Assembly (NCBI RefSeq): GCF_007741515.1 | Contig: NZ_CP036263.1 | Coordinates: forward strand, 1,240,001 to 1,304,000 | Direction: 5' to 3' | Origin: Adhaeretor mobilis | GTDB lineage: Bacteria > Planctomycetota > Planctomycetia > Pirellulales > Lacipirellulaceae | DNA: 64,000 nucleotides | Part shown: positions 28,915-36,856 of the stretch, piece after piece | How positions within the stretch are numbered: position 1 is the first letter of the stretch | Layout: the number at the start of each line of letters is the position of its first letter | The notes under the pieces: model-generated | What the model saw: the letters and a program-made list of their open reading frames with translations, nothing else | What the model was told of the DNA's origin: nothing | The model's database searches: none | Program-made: the position numbers and the translations under genes

Positions 28915-29264
28915 GGGCTGAGCTTCTTTCCCAGCTTCGCCGCCAAGTGGGTGAGCGATGCTTGCAACTTAGCTGTTGCTGGCTCACTCCTCGACTTGGG
29001 AAGGACAACCAGATCGAGATTCTGAGGCAACTCATGCTGCGCGAGCCGGAAAGCTTCCCGGAGGCAACGCTTCCAGCGATTTCGCACGACTGCGTTGCCT
29101 ACTTTCTTGGACACGACCAAGCCTAAGCGTGGAGTGCCAAGCGTATTCTCAGCGGCGTACACAACCAGGCAGCCATCCGACTTGCTACACCGCGCGCTGA
29201 ACACGCGATCAAACTCCGCGGAAGTCAGCAAGTGCAGGTGTTTAGGGAAGGTTGAGTCAGGCAT
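28911..29264 (-). CDS. rnpA: Ribonuclease P protein component
   Basis: 117 residues, the protein subunit that helps RNase P RNA mature tRNA 5' ends. The RNR motif is present in LGLVVSKKVGNAVVRNRWKR, preceded by LTSAEFDRVFSARC as in other RnpA proteins. It overlaps yidD. The usual upstream gene rpmH is not found in the 118 bases between rnpA and the DnaJ gene. Confidence 0.95.
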   Translation of the reverse strand: MPDSTFPKHLHLLTSAEFDRVFSARCSKSDGCLVVYAAENTLGTPRLGLVVSKKVGNAVVRNRWKRCLREAFRLAQHELPQNLDLVVLPKSRSEPATAKLQASLTHLAAKLGKKLSP

Positions 29265-29382
29265 GGAATTATCGAACTTGAGACGCTTCGTTCTCCCTAC
29301 ATGCCCACATGCTACGCCTCACACAAAGAGATACCGCGCGAGGCGTCGCTCGCGGGCTGGGGGAAAGCGTGTCGGAGTTGCA

Positions 29383-30378
29383 TCACCATTTCAATTCGTC
29401 GCGTGGCGACTGGTCGTACTTCCCAAGCACTTCGGCAACCGTCTTGCGATCTTCTTCACTGATGTCTTCGGGCAGTACGATCTGCAGCTCAGCATACAAG
29501 TCTCCCGGATCGCCATTAGTTGGTTGTACGCCTTGTCCCTTGGCACGCAATTTTTGGCCGCTGGAACTTCCTGGTGGCACGGTAAGAGTGAGTGTGCCGT
29601 GAGGGCTGGGTACATCGATTTTCCCACCGGCGACGGCTTCAGCAAGCGTGATCGGCACGCGCACTTCTAAGCGTTTGCCGGAACGGCGAAACACGGGATG
29701 CGGTGCCACGTTTACTTTAATGAGAATGTCCCCATTCGTGCCTCCAGCAATGCCGGGGTCGCCCTGTCCACGCAGTCGGATCTTCTTGCCGTGTTCGATG
29801 CCGGCTGGGATTTTTACTTGGATCGTTTCGCCCAACTTGTCAGTCGTTGGTCCATCGGCTCGTCGGACCGAGATTTGTGCCTCGCCACCGGTGACAGCTG
29901 TTGCGAAAGGAACCGTCAATTCGTGCTCGATGTCTGCCCCGCGCACGTTGGTGCGTTGCTGACGACCAGGACGGCTTCTTCCGCCACCGCCAAACTGTTT
30001 GAACAAATCAGCAAAGCCGCCCGCACCTCCTCCGCCCGCGGCACCAGCGCCGAACAAGTCCTCGAAGTTGACGTTCGCCCCGCCGGCGCCACCGTTGAAG
30101 CCACCACCAAATGGCCCACTTCCCGGTCCTGGGCCACCGCCAGGGCCGCCCCCCATCTGGTCGTAAGCGCTGCCGTAGCGGTCGTACATCTCCCGCTTCT
30201 TCGAGTCGTTGAGCGTATCAAAAGCGGTTTGGACTTCTTGGAATCGCTGCTTCGCGGACGGGTCGTCCTGATTGTGATCGGGGTGGTACTTGCGCGCAAG
30301 TTCGCGATACGCCTTGCGGATTTCAGAGTCCGAGGCAGTGCGGCCCAAGCCTAGCGTTTTGTAATAATCGTCAGCCAC
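29383..30378 (-). CDS. DnaJ-class (class B, CbpA-like) co-chaperone
   Basis: 331 residues. A J domain occupies residues 5-70 with the HPD motif (RKYHPDHN, residues 32-34), then a Gly-rich linker (about 75-135) and two CTD beta domains (GADIEHELTVPFATAV, KIRLRGQGDPG, VFRRSGKRLEVRVPITLAEA). No zinc-finger CxxCxGxG repeats, so it is a class B J protein that stimulates DnaK. The start is GTG at 30378 (no ATG precedes the J domain). No dnaK or grpE is nearby. Confidence 0.92.
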   Translation of the reverse strand: MADDYYKTLGLGRTASDSEIRKAYRELARKYHPDHNQDDPSAKQRFQEVQTAFDTLNDSKKREMYDRYGSAYDQMGGGPGGGPGPGSGPFGGGFNGGAGGANVNFEDLFGAGAAGGGGAGGFADLFKQFGGGGRSRPGRQQRTNVRGADIEHELTVPFATAVTGGEAQISVRRADGPTTDKLGETIQVKIPAGIEHGKKIRLRGQGDPGIAGGTNGDILIKVNVAPHPVFRRSGKRLEVRVPITLAEAVAGGKIDVPSPHGTLTLTVPPGSSSGQKLRAKGQGVQPTNGDPGDLYAELQIVLPEDISEEDRKTVAEVLGKYDQSPRDELKW

Positions 30379-30542
30379 GTATTAGGAATTTCGAGAGCTG
30401 GAGGTGCGGAGGAAGGTTGAACCTTCCATTTTAGCCAACTTGAGCAAGAAGGGTAGCGCTGAACGCAAATCGCTTCGGCAAACTTCGCAGTGAGCAAGTT
30501 CGACGGCTAACGGACCCTTGCTCCTCAGGTTAGAATCGAAGG

Positions 30543-32090
30543 ATGGAAGCGATCTCAATAGCCAATGTGCTCCGTCCACAGATGTCGTCCGTCCTCGGGG
30601 CGTGCCATTTTGCCGTTCTACTTCTGCTCTCGCTGCCCACCCCAGCCCAGGCCGCCAAGTACGATGGCGAACTCACCCTCACGGTCCTCGACGAGAAGAC
30701 GGGCAAACCGCTGGCCGCCAGAATTGAGCTCCGCGACGCGCGGGGCCGCCTCGTGCGAACACGCGCCAAAGGGGCTGTGCCGACCGATGCGGGGCTCTAT
30801 TTCGATGGCGAAGTACCCCTGCGCCTCCGTCGTGGGGACTACCAATTCCTCATCGAAGCGGGCCCCGAATATCGCACGCGGCCAGGGACGTTCAAGATCG
30901 ATCGACGGGCCGAAGATGCCAAAACGGTTACGCTACTGCGCCGCATCGACATGCAAGCCGAAGGCTGGTGGGCGGGTGACTTGGATGTGCGCGAGCAACT
31001 CGAACACGTACCGCTCTTGATGCGTGCCCGCGGCGTCGATTACGTGCCAGTTACCATGAAGTGGACTGAGCGCGGACGGAAGAAGGAGCAGAAGATAGCT
31101 AAAGGTTTTGAAGCAGTCACCACCCAATCGCCCGCCTACGGGCCCTGGGCAATAAGCGCCCCTGAGGGAGACACGGGATTGATTGCAATTCGCGACGATG
31201 ACATTCACGATGCCATTCCCGATGCCATTCCCGATGCCATTCCCGATACAGAGCCCGAAGTGGAACCGTTTGTCGTTGGTGATGCCACTGCCTGGCTGCT
31301 GCCAGTTTGGATTGCCAATGATCGTCTCGACGCGATCATGGTTCTCGACCGCTTCTCGCAAGGTTTTGGCAAGCAACAGAGGGGATTTGAAGGCCGACTA
31401 CCGGATCGTAAATTTTTTCCGGGTAAGCTCGGTTACGGGCGCTGGTGCGAGCATATCTATCATCACGTACTCAACTGTGGGATCGAGATTGCTCCCTCGG
31501 CAGGTAGCGGCAGTGGCCTCACCGCGAATGCCATCGGGGCGAATCGAGCCTACGTGCAATGCGGGGATCAGTTCACGCGCGACGACTGGCAAGCAGGTCT
31601 TGCTGCGGGTGAAGTTTTCGTGACCAACGGGCCGCTCCTGCGAACACGTGTGGAGGAGCGTCCGCCAGGACATGTGTTTGTACTTTCGCAGGGAGAACGG
31701 CGAGATTTTCAAATCGGCCTCGACCTCGCATTCTACGAAGAAACCCAAGTTGAGTATCTGGAGATCATCAAGAATGGCGAGTCGCTCCACCAAATCCGTC
31801 TCGACGAAATGGCCAGCAAAGGGGGGCGTCTGCCGAAAGTGCCCTTCGACGCCAGCGGCTGGTTTGCCGTTCGCGCGGTGACGAACAACACGGAGTTCTA
31901 CCAATACGCCACCACAGGACCGTACTATGTGGAGCAAGGCTCTCAGAAGCACGTGGATTCAAAGAGCGTGCAATTCTTCCTCGATTGGCTCGACGCAGCC
32001 AAGGAACACTTTGCGGATAACGAAGCGGTGCTAGCTGAGATCAAAGCGGCTCGTCCGTTTTGGGAGGCACTGCAGGCACACGCTAAGTAA
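30543..32090 (+). CDS. Secreted CehA/McbA-like protein with a degenerate PHP metal site
   Basis: 515 residues with a signal peptide ending PTPAQA (about residue 38). An N-terminal beta-sandwich domain (about 40-140) is followed by a PHP-like region. CehA/McbA hydrolases normally have a GDxHxH-type metal motif; here the matching position reads GWWAGDLDVREQ, lacking both His. The later GEVFVTNGPLL and FDASGWFAVRAVT segments are family-like. Enzyme activity is therefore doubtful. Three tandem copies of a 12-base unit (31209-31246) encode DAIP repeats. A second ATG at 30582 would give a cleaner signal peptide. Confidence 0.7.
   Translation: MEAISIANVLRPQMSSVLGACHFAVLLLLSLPTPAQAAKYDGELTLTVLDEKTGKPLAARIELRDARGRLVRTRAKGAVPTDAGLYFDGEVPLRLRRGDYQFLIEAGPEYRTRPGTFKIDRRAEDAKTVTLLRRIDMQAEGWWAGDLDVREQLEHVPLLMRARGVDYVPVTMKWTERGRKKEQKIAKGFEAVTTQSPAYGPWAISAPEGDTGLIAIRDDDIHDAIPDAIPDAIPDTEPEVEPFVVGDATAWLLPVWIANDRLDAIMVLDRFSQGFGKQQRGFEGRLPDRKFFPGKLGYGRWCEHIYHHVLNCGIEIAPSAGSGSGLTANAIGANRAYVQCGDQFTRDDWQAGLAAGEVFVTNGPLLRTRVEERPPGHVFVLSQGERRDFQIGLDLAFYEETQVEYLEIIKNGESLHQIRLDEMASKGGRLPKVPFDASGWFAVRAVTNNTEFYQYATTGPYYVEQGSQKHVDSKSVQFFLDWLDAAKEHFADNEAVLAEIKAARPFWEALQAHAK
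31209..31246 (+). repeat. 12-bp tandem repeat (GATGCCATTCCC) within the CehA-like gene
   Basis: Three identical in-frame units plus a partial fourth encode DAIPDAIPDAIPD. Perfect identity suggests recent slippage expansion; copy number may vary between strains. Confidence 0.85.
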
Positions 32091-32259
32091 TTCTACCGGG
32101 ATCAGCAGGATGGGTAGGATTGAAAGATAGTGAAATCCTGTTTCTCCCATCATTTAGACCCCCCGAACTATTCTAGGTTGCGAACGGATTCTCAAATATC
32201 GCGCATCATCCTATAATCCAGGTCGATAATATTGACTTGGCAGAGATAGGAGCTTACCG

Positions 32260-33189
32260 ATGGAATTGACCTCCCCGACAGCCACGGTGGAAGAGACTGA
32301 AGCGTTGGCCGAGGCCGCTGCTGAGCTACCGCACATCTGGAAGTCACAGCCACTCTCTGATCCGCTCGAAAGTCTGTCGCTACTCCAGAAGTCGCTCTTC
32401 TTTGCTGAGCTTTCGGACATCGCCTACTACACGAACGATGTCGTCGTGAAGCTAGCTGAACTGATCGGGATGCCGCGGGTGCGCTACTTCGAGTCAGACG
32501 GGTCGCAGGCGTATCTCTTTTCCAACGAGTGCGACGCCGTTATCGTTTTCCGAGGCACCGAAGCTGACGATTGGAACGACATCAAAGCCGACTTGAATGC
32601 GCTGTCCGCGGTAGCTGAGACCGTCGGTCGCGTGCATCGGGGCTTTAAGCAGGAAGTGGACGACCTCTGGCCGCAGCTTGAAGAGGAATTGGTCAACAAT
32701 GCGAAGACATTGTGGATGACCGGGCATTCGCTTGGTGGCGCGATGGCAACCATTTGTGCTGGGCGCTGCAAGCTTTCACACATTGAGTCAGAGCCGGCGG
32801 GGCTGTTTACCTACGGGTCGCCCCGTGTGGGTAACAAGCGCTACGTGAACTACTACAAGCTCGATCACTATCGCTGGGTGAACAACAACGATATCGTCAC
32901 ACGCACTCCGCCGCCATGGTTCGGCTACCGTCACACAGGCAAGCTAATGTACTTCAACGCTCGCGGCAATTTGAAACGCTTGAACGGCTGGGCACTGACG
33001 GCCGATCGCTGGCGTGGCACGTTCCGTGGGTTACTCAAGTTGCGCCTCGATCCGCTGACAGATCATTTGCAAACCGCCTACATTGATCAGATCAACGAGC
33101 TGGTCGAAGCGGAGAAGGAGGGTGAGGATGTGCTCGCCAAGGCCGATCCCTTGCTCAAGCGTGTCATCCACCGTGTGAAGAGTCGCTAG
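32260..33189 (+). CDS. Class 3 lipase family protein
   Basis: 309 residues, alpha/beta hydrolase with no signal peptide. The nucleophile elbow is GHSLGGAMA (Ser near residue 157); the acid is probably the Asp of WVNNNDIVTRTPP and the His that of DHLQTAY. DAVIVFRGTEADDWNDIKAD is the usual oxyanion-side segment of fungal-type (class 3) lipases. GGAG lies close before the ATG. Substrate unknown (triglyceride or phospholipid). It ends just left of the integron and is on the opposite strand from its cassettes. Confidence 0.88.
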   Translation: MELTSPTATVEETEALAEAAAELPHIWKSQPLSDPLESLSLLQKSLFFAELSDIAYYTNDVVVKLAELIGMPRVRYFESDGSQAYLFSNECDAVIVFRGTEADDWNDIKADLNALSAVAETVGRVHRGFKQEVDDLWPQLEEELVNNAKTLWMTGHSLGGAMATICAGRCKLSHIESEPAGLFTYGSPRVGNKRYVNYYKLDHYRWVNNNDIVTRTPPPWFGYRHTGKLMYFNARGNLKRLNGWALTADRWRGTFRGLLKLRLDPLTDHLQTAYIDQINELVEAEKEGEDVLAKADPLLKRVIHRVKSR

Positions 33190-33437
33190 TACGCATCGAC
33201 TTCGCTGTCGTATTAGTTAGGCAGAAGTAGCCGCGAGCTGCGCCTTGCACGGTTTCTTAACTACTAGAGGGGGTGTGGCGACCAACGGAATAGGGTTATG
33301 CGCTAAGCGAGTTTTGGGACTGAACTTTCCCGAAAATGATGCTTGGCGATACTGTCACACCCATAAGAAACGCCGAAAATATTAGTCCTCGATGTTTAAA
33401 CTTTCCGGAAACGGGTCAGAAGCGGGGGAGTTTTCTT
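33190..33437. other. Gene-free end zone of the integron
   Basis: No gene is visible in these 248 bases between the lipase stop and the last attC. It holds GTTAGGC at 33216-33222 (an attC core-like heptamer), a partial copy of the palindrome seen at 27208, and GACCAACGGAATA (33280-33292), which recurs exactly inside the last attC at 33467-33479. It looks like the worn remains of one or more cassettes. Confidence 0.4.
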
Positions 33438-33568
33438 GCCTAACGTTCGAGGTAACCGGGTTGGTGGACCAACGGAATACTCGTTGACAAGCCCGAAATC
33501 GAAATCAAAGGAATCAACGTTGAAAAACTGAAAGGCGAGTCAACTCCGGTTCACCGATTTGTTAGCTG
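33438..33568 (-). other. attC site 9 (distal end of array)
   Basis: Read on the minus strand: AGCTAAC, then CGGTGAACCGGAGTTG, a spacer, CAACCCGGTTACC and GTTAGGC. The inner arms pair over 13 bases with two bulges (g, a), the classical attC layout. About 131 bp. The TAA of the HAD remnant lies in the first core. Confidence 0.85.
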
Positions 33569-34025
33569 GCCTTCAGTACAGTGTGGCTCTCGCTATTTCG
33601 TGTCGCCTGAGTAGATCCGCTTACAGTCTTGCTTCGAATCGACGACGGTCCAATCTCGCCGGGCGTGTCGTCGATAAAATCAATTTCCGGCAACGGGACG
33701 ATGACCGCCTTGCCGTCACGGACTTCGTATCGTGTCTTAACGCTGCTGCCGATGACCGGCTCCGGCGGAATTCCGTAGGTCGCCTCGGTCCAGGGTCGCA
33801 TGAACTCGATTCCGCCACCGGAGATGCTGAACGTTTTGAACCCGTTCGCCCGCAAATAGGCCAGCAGCTCGAGCAACGGCTGATAGACCAATTCCTTGTA
33901 GAGTCTTGACGCGATCCAGCACGAAGGCGAGTTGGAAGTGCTTTGGCTGCGGTATCGGTCCACGGAGGTAAAGGCTCGGCGGCACATGCGGGGACCACAA
34001 TGAATGCGAGTGTGAAAACGCTCAA
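33562..34025 (-). pseudogene. Decayed secreted HAD-family phosphatase
   Basis: Three fragments of one HAD family are spread over different frames. A signal-like start (MSVFTLAFIVVPACA, then PPWTDTAAK) comes first, then QLAFVLDRVKTL, then LYKELVYQPLLELLAYLRAN and ISGGGIEFMRPWTEATYG up to LPEIDFIDD. The catalytic DxDxT segment expected between the first two is missing, and the protein stops soon after IDFIDD, losing the C-terminal Asp region. It has suffered internal deletions and a frameshift and cannot be active. It shares a cassette with the arylsulfatase. Confidence 0.8.
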
Positions 34026-34086
34026 CAGCTAAATTGATCGTGTTTTCACAGTCTCTTTTCTACTTTTTCAATATTCATTGCGAAGA

Positions 34087-34119
34087 CTGGCGGGTCGCCC
34101 CCTAAGAGACGCCCGCCAG
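34087..34119 (-). terminator. Hairpin after the arylsulfatase gene
   Basis: CTGGCGGG and CCCGCCAG pair over 8 bp around a 17-base loop 15 bases beyond the sulfatase stop. There is no T tract, so termination is only possible, not shown. Confidence 0.4.
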
Positions 34120-34133
34120 ATGATCCAATCCGC

Positions 34134-35729
34134 TCACTTTCCGCCCGGGTTCATGTCCTTGATCTGCTCTTCGAGCGTGGAGAGGCTCCAGTCTCCGGGC
34201 GTCTGGCTCGGCGGATAATCCTTCATGGTCATGAGAAATTTGGAAGCGACAACCTGCATCGGAGCCAGCAGGTAGACTTTGTCCATGAACCAGTCTTCGT
34301 AGGTGTTTGAGCCGGCCTGGGCCTTTTCGAAAGGATCGCGGCGCAGATGGTAGAGATGCGGTGTGCGCAATTTGATGAACGGCTCGCGCCAGATCTGCAG
34401 ACGAGTGGCCCGCTCTTCTAGGTAAGTGGCCTTCCAGTCTTTAACGCGAATGGCGCAAACTTCGCCACCGTCGGTTGTATAAATGAACTCCTGTCGCGGG
34501 CAGGCCTCGAGGTCGGCGTCGATGGTCTCAAAGCTTCCCGCCTTCTTGAGGTAGTCGAGCATGTTGTAGCCATCGATGTAGTTCTTGTAGGTGCGTCCGA
34601 TCAACTCGACACCCTCGCGCAGTTGCTCCTTGATGTCCGGGTTGCCGGCTGCTGCGGCAAATGTAGGAAGCCAGTCCTCGTGCGATACGATACCATTGAC
34701 CGTTGCGCCGGCGGGAAATTTTCCGGGCCAACGAACATAGCAGGGGACGCGGAAGGCGCCCTCCCAGTTGGAATTCTTCTCGCCGTGGAATGGGGTGGTT
34801 CCCGCGTCTGGCCAGGTGTTGTAGTGGACACCGTTGTCGGTGCTGTACTGGACGATCGTGTCGTCGGCAATGCCAAGTTCATCGATCAGGGCCAGAAGTT
34901 CCCCGACATGCAGGTCGTGCTCGACCATGCCGTCGTGGTATTCGTCTCCGGTCTTACCGGCGATCCCGGTGTGCTCCTCCTTGACGTGGGTGCGGAAGTG
35001 CATCCGGGTGCCGTTCCACCAGCACATCCAGGGTTTGCCCGACTTGTGCTGTCGCTGGATGAAGTCCTTGGCGGCGGCGAGGGTTTCCTCGTCGACGGTT
35101 TCCATCCGCTTTTTGGTCAGTGGACCGGTATCCTCGGTCTTGCCGTCGGCAGAGGAACGGATAACGCCACGGGGACCGAATTTCTCGCGGAAAGTCGAGC
35201 CGTCAGCGAGCTTCATGTCGGCGGGATAGTCGCGGTCTTCCGGCTCCTCTTCCGCATTCAGGTGATAGAGGTTGCCCAGGAATTCGTCGAAGCCGTGATT
35301 GGTCGGCAGATGTTCGTCCCTGTCCCCCTGGTGGTTCTTGCCGAACTGGCCGGTAGCGTAGCCCTGGCCCTTGAGGACTGCTGCGAAGGTGACGTCGGAT
35401 TCCTGCCAGCCTTGCGGCGCTGCAGGAAGGCCGACCTTAGTCATGCCGGTACGGACGGGAACACTGCCATTGAGGAAGGCCGCGCGTCCTGCAGTGCAGG
35501 ATTGTTGACCGTAGTAGTCGGTAAAGGAAATCCCTTCCTTGGCGATTCTGTCGATGTTTGGCGTCTTGTAGCCCATCATGCCGCGGTTCATGTGGCTGAT
35601 ATTCCAAACCCCGATGTCGTCTCCCCAGATGACGAGGATGTTCGGTTTTTTCTGTTGAGCGTGGGCTGCAATCGGTGCGAGCACCAGGACAGCGAACAAG
35701 ACACCTAACGCGGTGACCATTCGTTTCAT
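34134..35729 (-). CDS. Secreted arylsulfatase (integron cassette 9)
   Basis: 531 residues with a signal peptide (MKRMVTALGVLFAVLVLAP, cleavage near AAHA). Type I sulfatase: the metal-binding DD in ILVIWGDDIG, and the formylglycine site QQSCTAGRAAF with Cys about 78, a CxAxR motif accepted by the formylglycine-generating enzyme. STDNGVHYNTWPD and FHGEKNSNWEGAFRVP provide later metal and substrate residues. The natural ester is unknown. GGAG precedes the ATG, and attC 8 ends about 40 bases upstream. At 1.6 kb it is very large for an integron cassette. It also shares the cassette with the HAD remnant. Confidence 0.9.
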   Translation of the reverse strand: MKRMVTALGVLFAVLVLAPIAAHAQQKKPNILVIWGDDIGVWNISHMNRGMMGYKTPNIDRIAKEGISFTDYYGQQSCTAGRAAFLNGSVPVRTGMTKVGLPAAPQGWQESDVTFAAVLKGQGYATGQFGKNHQGDRDEHLPTNHGFDEFLGNLYHLNAEEEPEDRDYPADMKLADGSTFREKFGPRGVIRSSADGKTEDTGPLTKKRMETVDEETLAAAKDFIQRQHKSGKPWMCWWNGTRMHFRTHVKEEHTGIAGKTGDEYHDGMVEHDLHVGELLALIDELGIADDTIVQYSTDNGVHYNTWPDAGTTPFHGEKNSNWEGAFRVPCYVRWPGKFPAGATVNGIVSHEDWLPTFAAAAGNPDIKEQLREGVELIGRTYKNYIDGYNMLDYLKKAGSFETIDADLEACPRQEFIYTTDGGEVCAIRVKDWKATYLEERATRLQIWREPFIKLRTPHLYHLRRDPFEKAQAGSNTYEDWFMDKVYLLAPMQVVASKFLMTMKDYPPSQTPGDWSLSTLEEQIKDMNPGGK

Positions 35730-35768
35730 GTTGTATCTCCAATGGTAAATGGAATGGTTACTTGAGCC

Positions 35769-35938
35769 ATCTAACGGCGAAGATCACCGAGCCGACGAGC
35801 GACGTTGCCCACGATCGATGTCATAAAGATGTCGATTAGACAGATAGATTCTCGATTTGTCAAAGATATTTCATTCGAATAAATCTTCAAAGCCAATCGT
35901 TCGGCGTGACCGGATTCGCGTGCATCACATTATTATCC
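35769..35938 (-). other. attC site 8 (long, poorly paired)
   Basis: On the minus strand: GGATAAT (variant of RYYYAAC), GTGATGCACGCGAATCCGG.., a long spacer, then CGTCGGCTCGGTGATC and GTTAGAT. Only short arms (GCCGA/TCGGC and CAC/GTG) pair. At about 170 bp it is the longest site and looks like a hybrid of two attC types. The TAA of the upstream gene is in its first core. Confidence 0.65.
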
Positions 35939-36403
35939 CGCGTTCTCGTGAGAGTTGAATTCAGCAATGGCCTGGGCGGTCTGCAAAAGAAAAACTGGGA
36001 CAGCGAGAATGCAAACTATGATGCCCAATGGCACCAAGACATGCGTCAATGTTGGATGTTCGATTTCGTAAAAAATGCGAATGGAGAAACTACTCGCGCC
36101 AAAGAGCATTGCGTACGCGCCCATAAAGGCTACACCAGAAAGAAGGAATATGCAAAAACCAATGACCCAGCGTCTGGCAATGCTGTTACGGCGAACGAGG
36201 CAGCTACCGCCCCACCAAGTAAGGACGCACGAAGGGTCCATATTGAGACGGTCGAACAAGAGTAAGCCAATTCCCATCGAAACAATTTGAATAACCGAAA
36301 TCACCTGAAAATAGCGACCGGCAAAGACGTGGATTGGCCAGGGAAGCCACACACGTGCGGGCTTACCAGAAGCGTGCCTCGGCGATTGATATGGATTCGC
36401 CAT
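35933..36403 (-). CDS. Hypothetical membrane protein (cassette 8)
   Basis: 156 residues. Hydrophobic helices lie at about 23-50 (FAGRYFQVISVIQIVSMGIG), 75-100 (RWVIGFCIFLLSGVAFMGAY) and 120-142 (HVLVPLGIIVCILAVPVFLL). The N-terminus (MANPYQSPRHASGKPARVWL) is soluble. I do not recognise the family. The ATG overlaps the GTTAGAT core of attC 7, so there is almost no leader, and translation probably depends on the upstream message. Confidence 0.65.
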   Translation of the reverse strand: MANPYQSPRHASGKPARVWLPWPIHVFAGRYFQVISVIQIVSMGIGLLLFDRLNMDPSCVLTWWGGSCLVRRNSIARRWVIGFCIFLLSGVAFMGAYAMLFGASSFSIRIFYEIEHPTLTHVLVPLGIIVCILAVPVFLLQTAQAIAEFNSHENAG

Positions 36404-36524
36404 CTAACTGCCCGAGCGTGATAACGTAAAAGGCTCAGCTGCCGGCCGCCCGCAGGAGACGACGCTGAGCCAGGATTATAGAACATCGCGGGCGTAGCCG
36501 GTCAACTGCAGCCGCTGGTTAGCT
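36402..36524 (-). other. attC site 7
   Basis: On the minus strand: AGCTAAC, CAGCGGCTGCAGTTGACCGG, spacer, GCCGGCAGCTGAG and GTTAGAT. GCCGGC with GCCGGC, and GCCCGC with GCGGGC nearer the loop, give the main stem. About 123 bp. It contains the stop codon of the Imm53 gene in its first core. Confidence 0.75.
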
Positions 36525-36830
36525 GCCGTCGCTTTCGGCCCACGAGAGGAACGTCTTAAGTAACCGCTCTAGCTTTGTCTCGTCACCGAAGCCTATCCAA
36601 ACCTTGTTGGCCACACGGCAATGCATCCAGCGATCTGACTGCTGGCAGTCATCATCGTCCAAATTCTCGCGTAGCTCAGCAAACGGCTTAGTTTCCAACG
36701 ATGTGCCGATCAGATCGATGTTCACTGACCAGCCAGGATTGTCGAGCGTATCGATCTTGACGCCGTACTGGTGCTCCCAGTCTTCGTCGCATTGATCGTG
36801 ATACCAGCGTTGGAGTCGGTCGAGCACCAT
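36519..36830 (-). CDS. Imm53 family immunity protein (cassette 7)
   Basis: 103 residues covering the whole Imm53 fold: LDRLQRWYHDQCDEDWEHQY, GVKIDTLDNPGWSVNIDL, a charged middle (ENLDDDDCQQSDRWMHCRV) and LLKTFLSWAE. Imm53 proteins are predicted to neutralise a polymorphic toxin. No cognate toxin is in the window, so this may protect against toxins of neighbouring cells, a role often seen for orphan immunity genes. The ATG is five bases after a GTTAGCT core, so the leader is nearly absent. Confidence 0.85.
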   Translation of the reverse strand: MVLDRLQRWYHDQCDEDWEHQYGVKIDTLDNPGWSVNIDLIGTSLETKPFAELRENLDDDDCQQSDRWMHCRVANKVWIGFGDETKLERLLKTFLSWAESDGS

Positions 36831-36835
36831 GAGGC

Positions 36836-36851
36836 AGCTAACTTGTTATTA
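36836..36851 (-). other. Minimal cassette boundary (no attC arms)
   Basis: Between cassettes 6 and 7 there is no normal attC, only TAATAACAAGTTAGCT on the minus strand: an AAC-type and a GTTAGCT-type core separated by AA. The 15 bases GCTAACTTGTTATTA (36837-36851, plus strand) occur again exactly at 40853-40867 in the putative attI. Either the arms were deleted or an attI-like site was copied here. Confidence 0.5.
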
Positions 36852-36856
36852 TGCGG

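Noticed and set aside
33216..33222. GTTAGGC heptamer as a tenth attC
   Set aside because: Too close to the lipase gene for a second core and no paired arms; kept only as a note on the array's end zone.
34623..35708. 361-codon plus-strand frame opposite the arylsulfatase
   Set aside because: Composition is that of an antisense shadow; the minus-strand sulfatase has signal peptide, active site and correct cassette placement.
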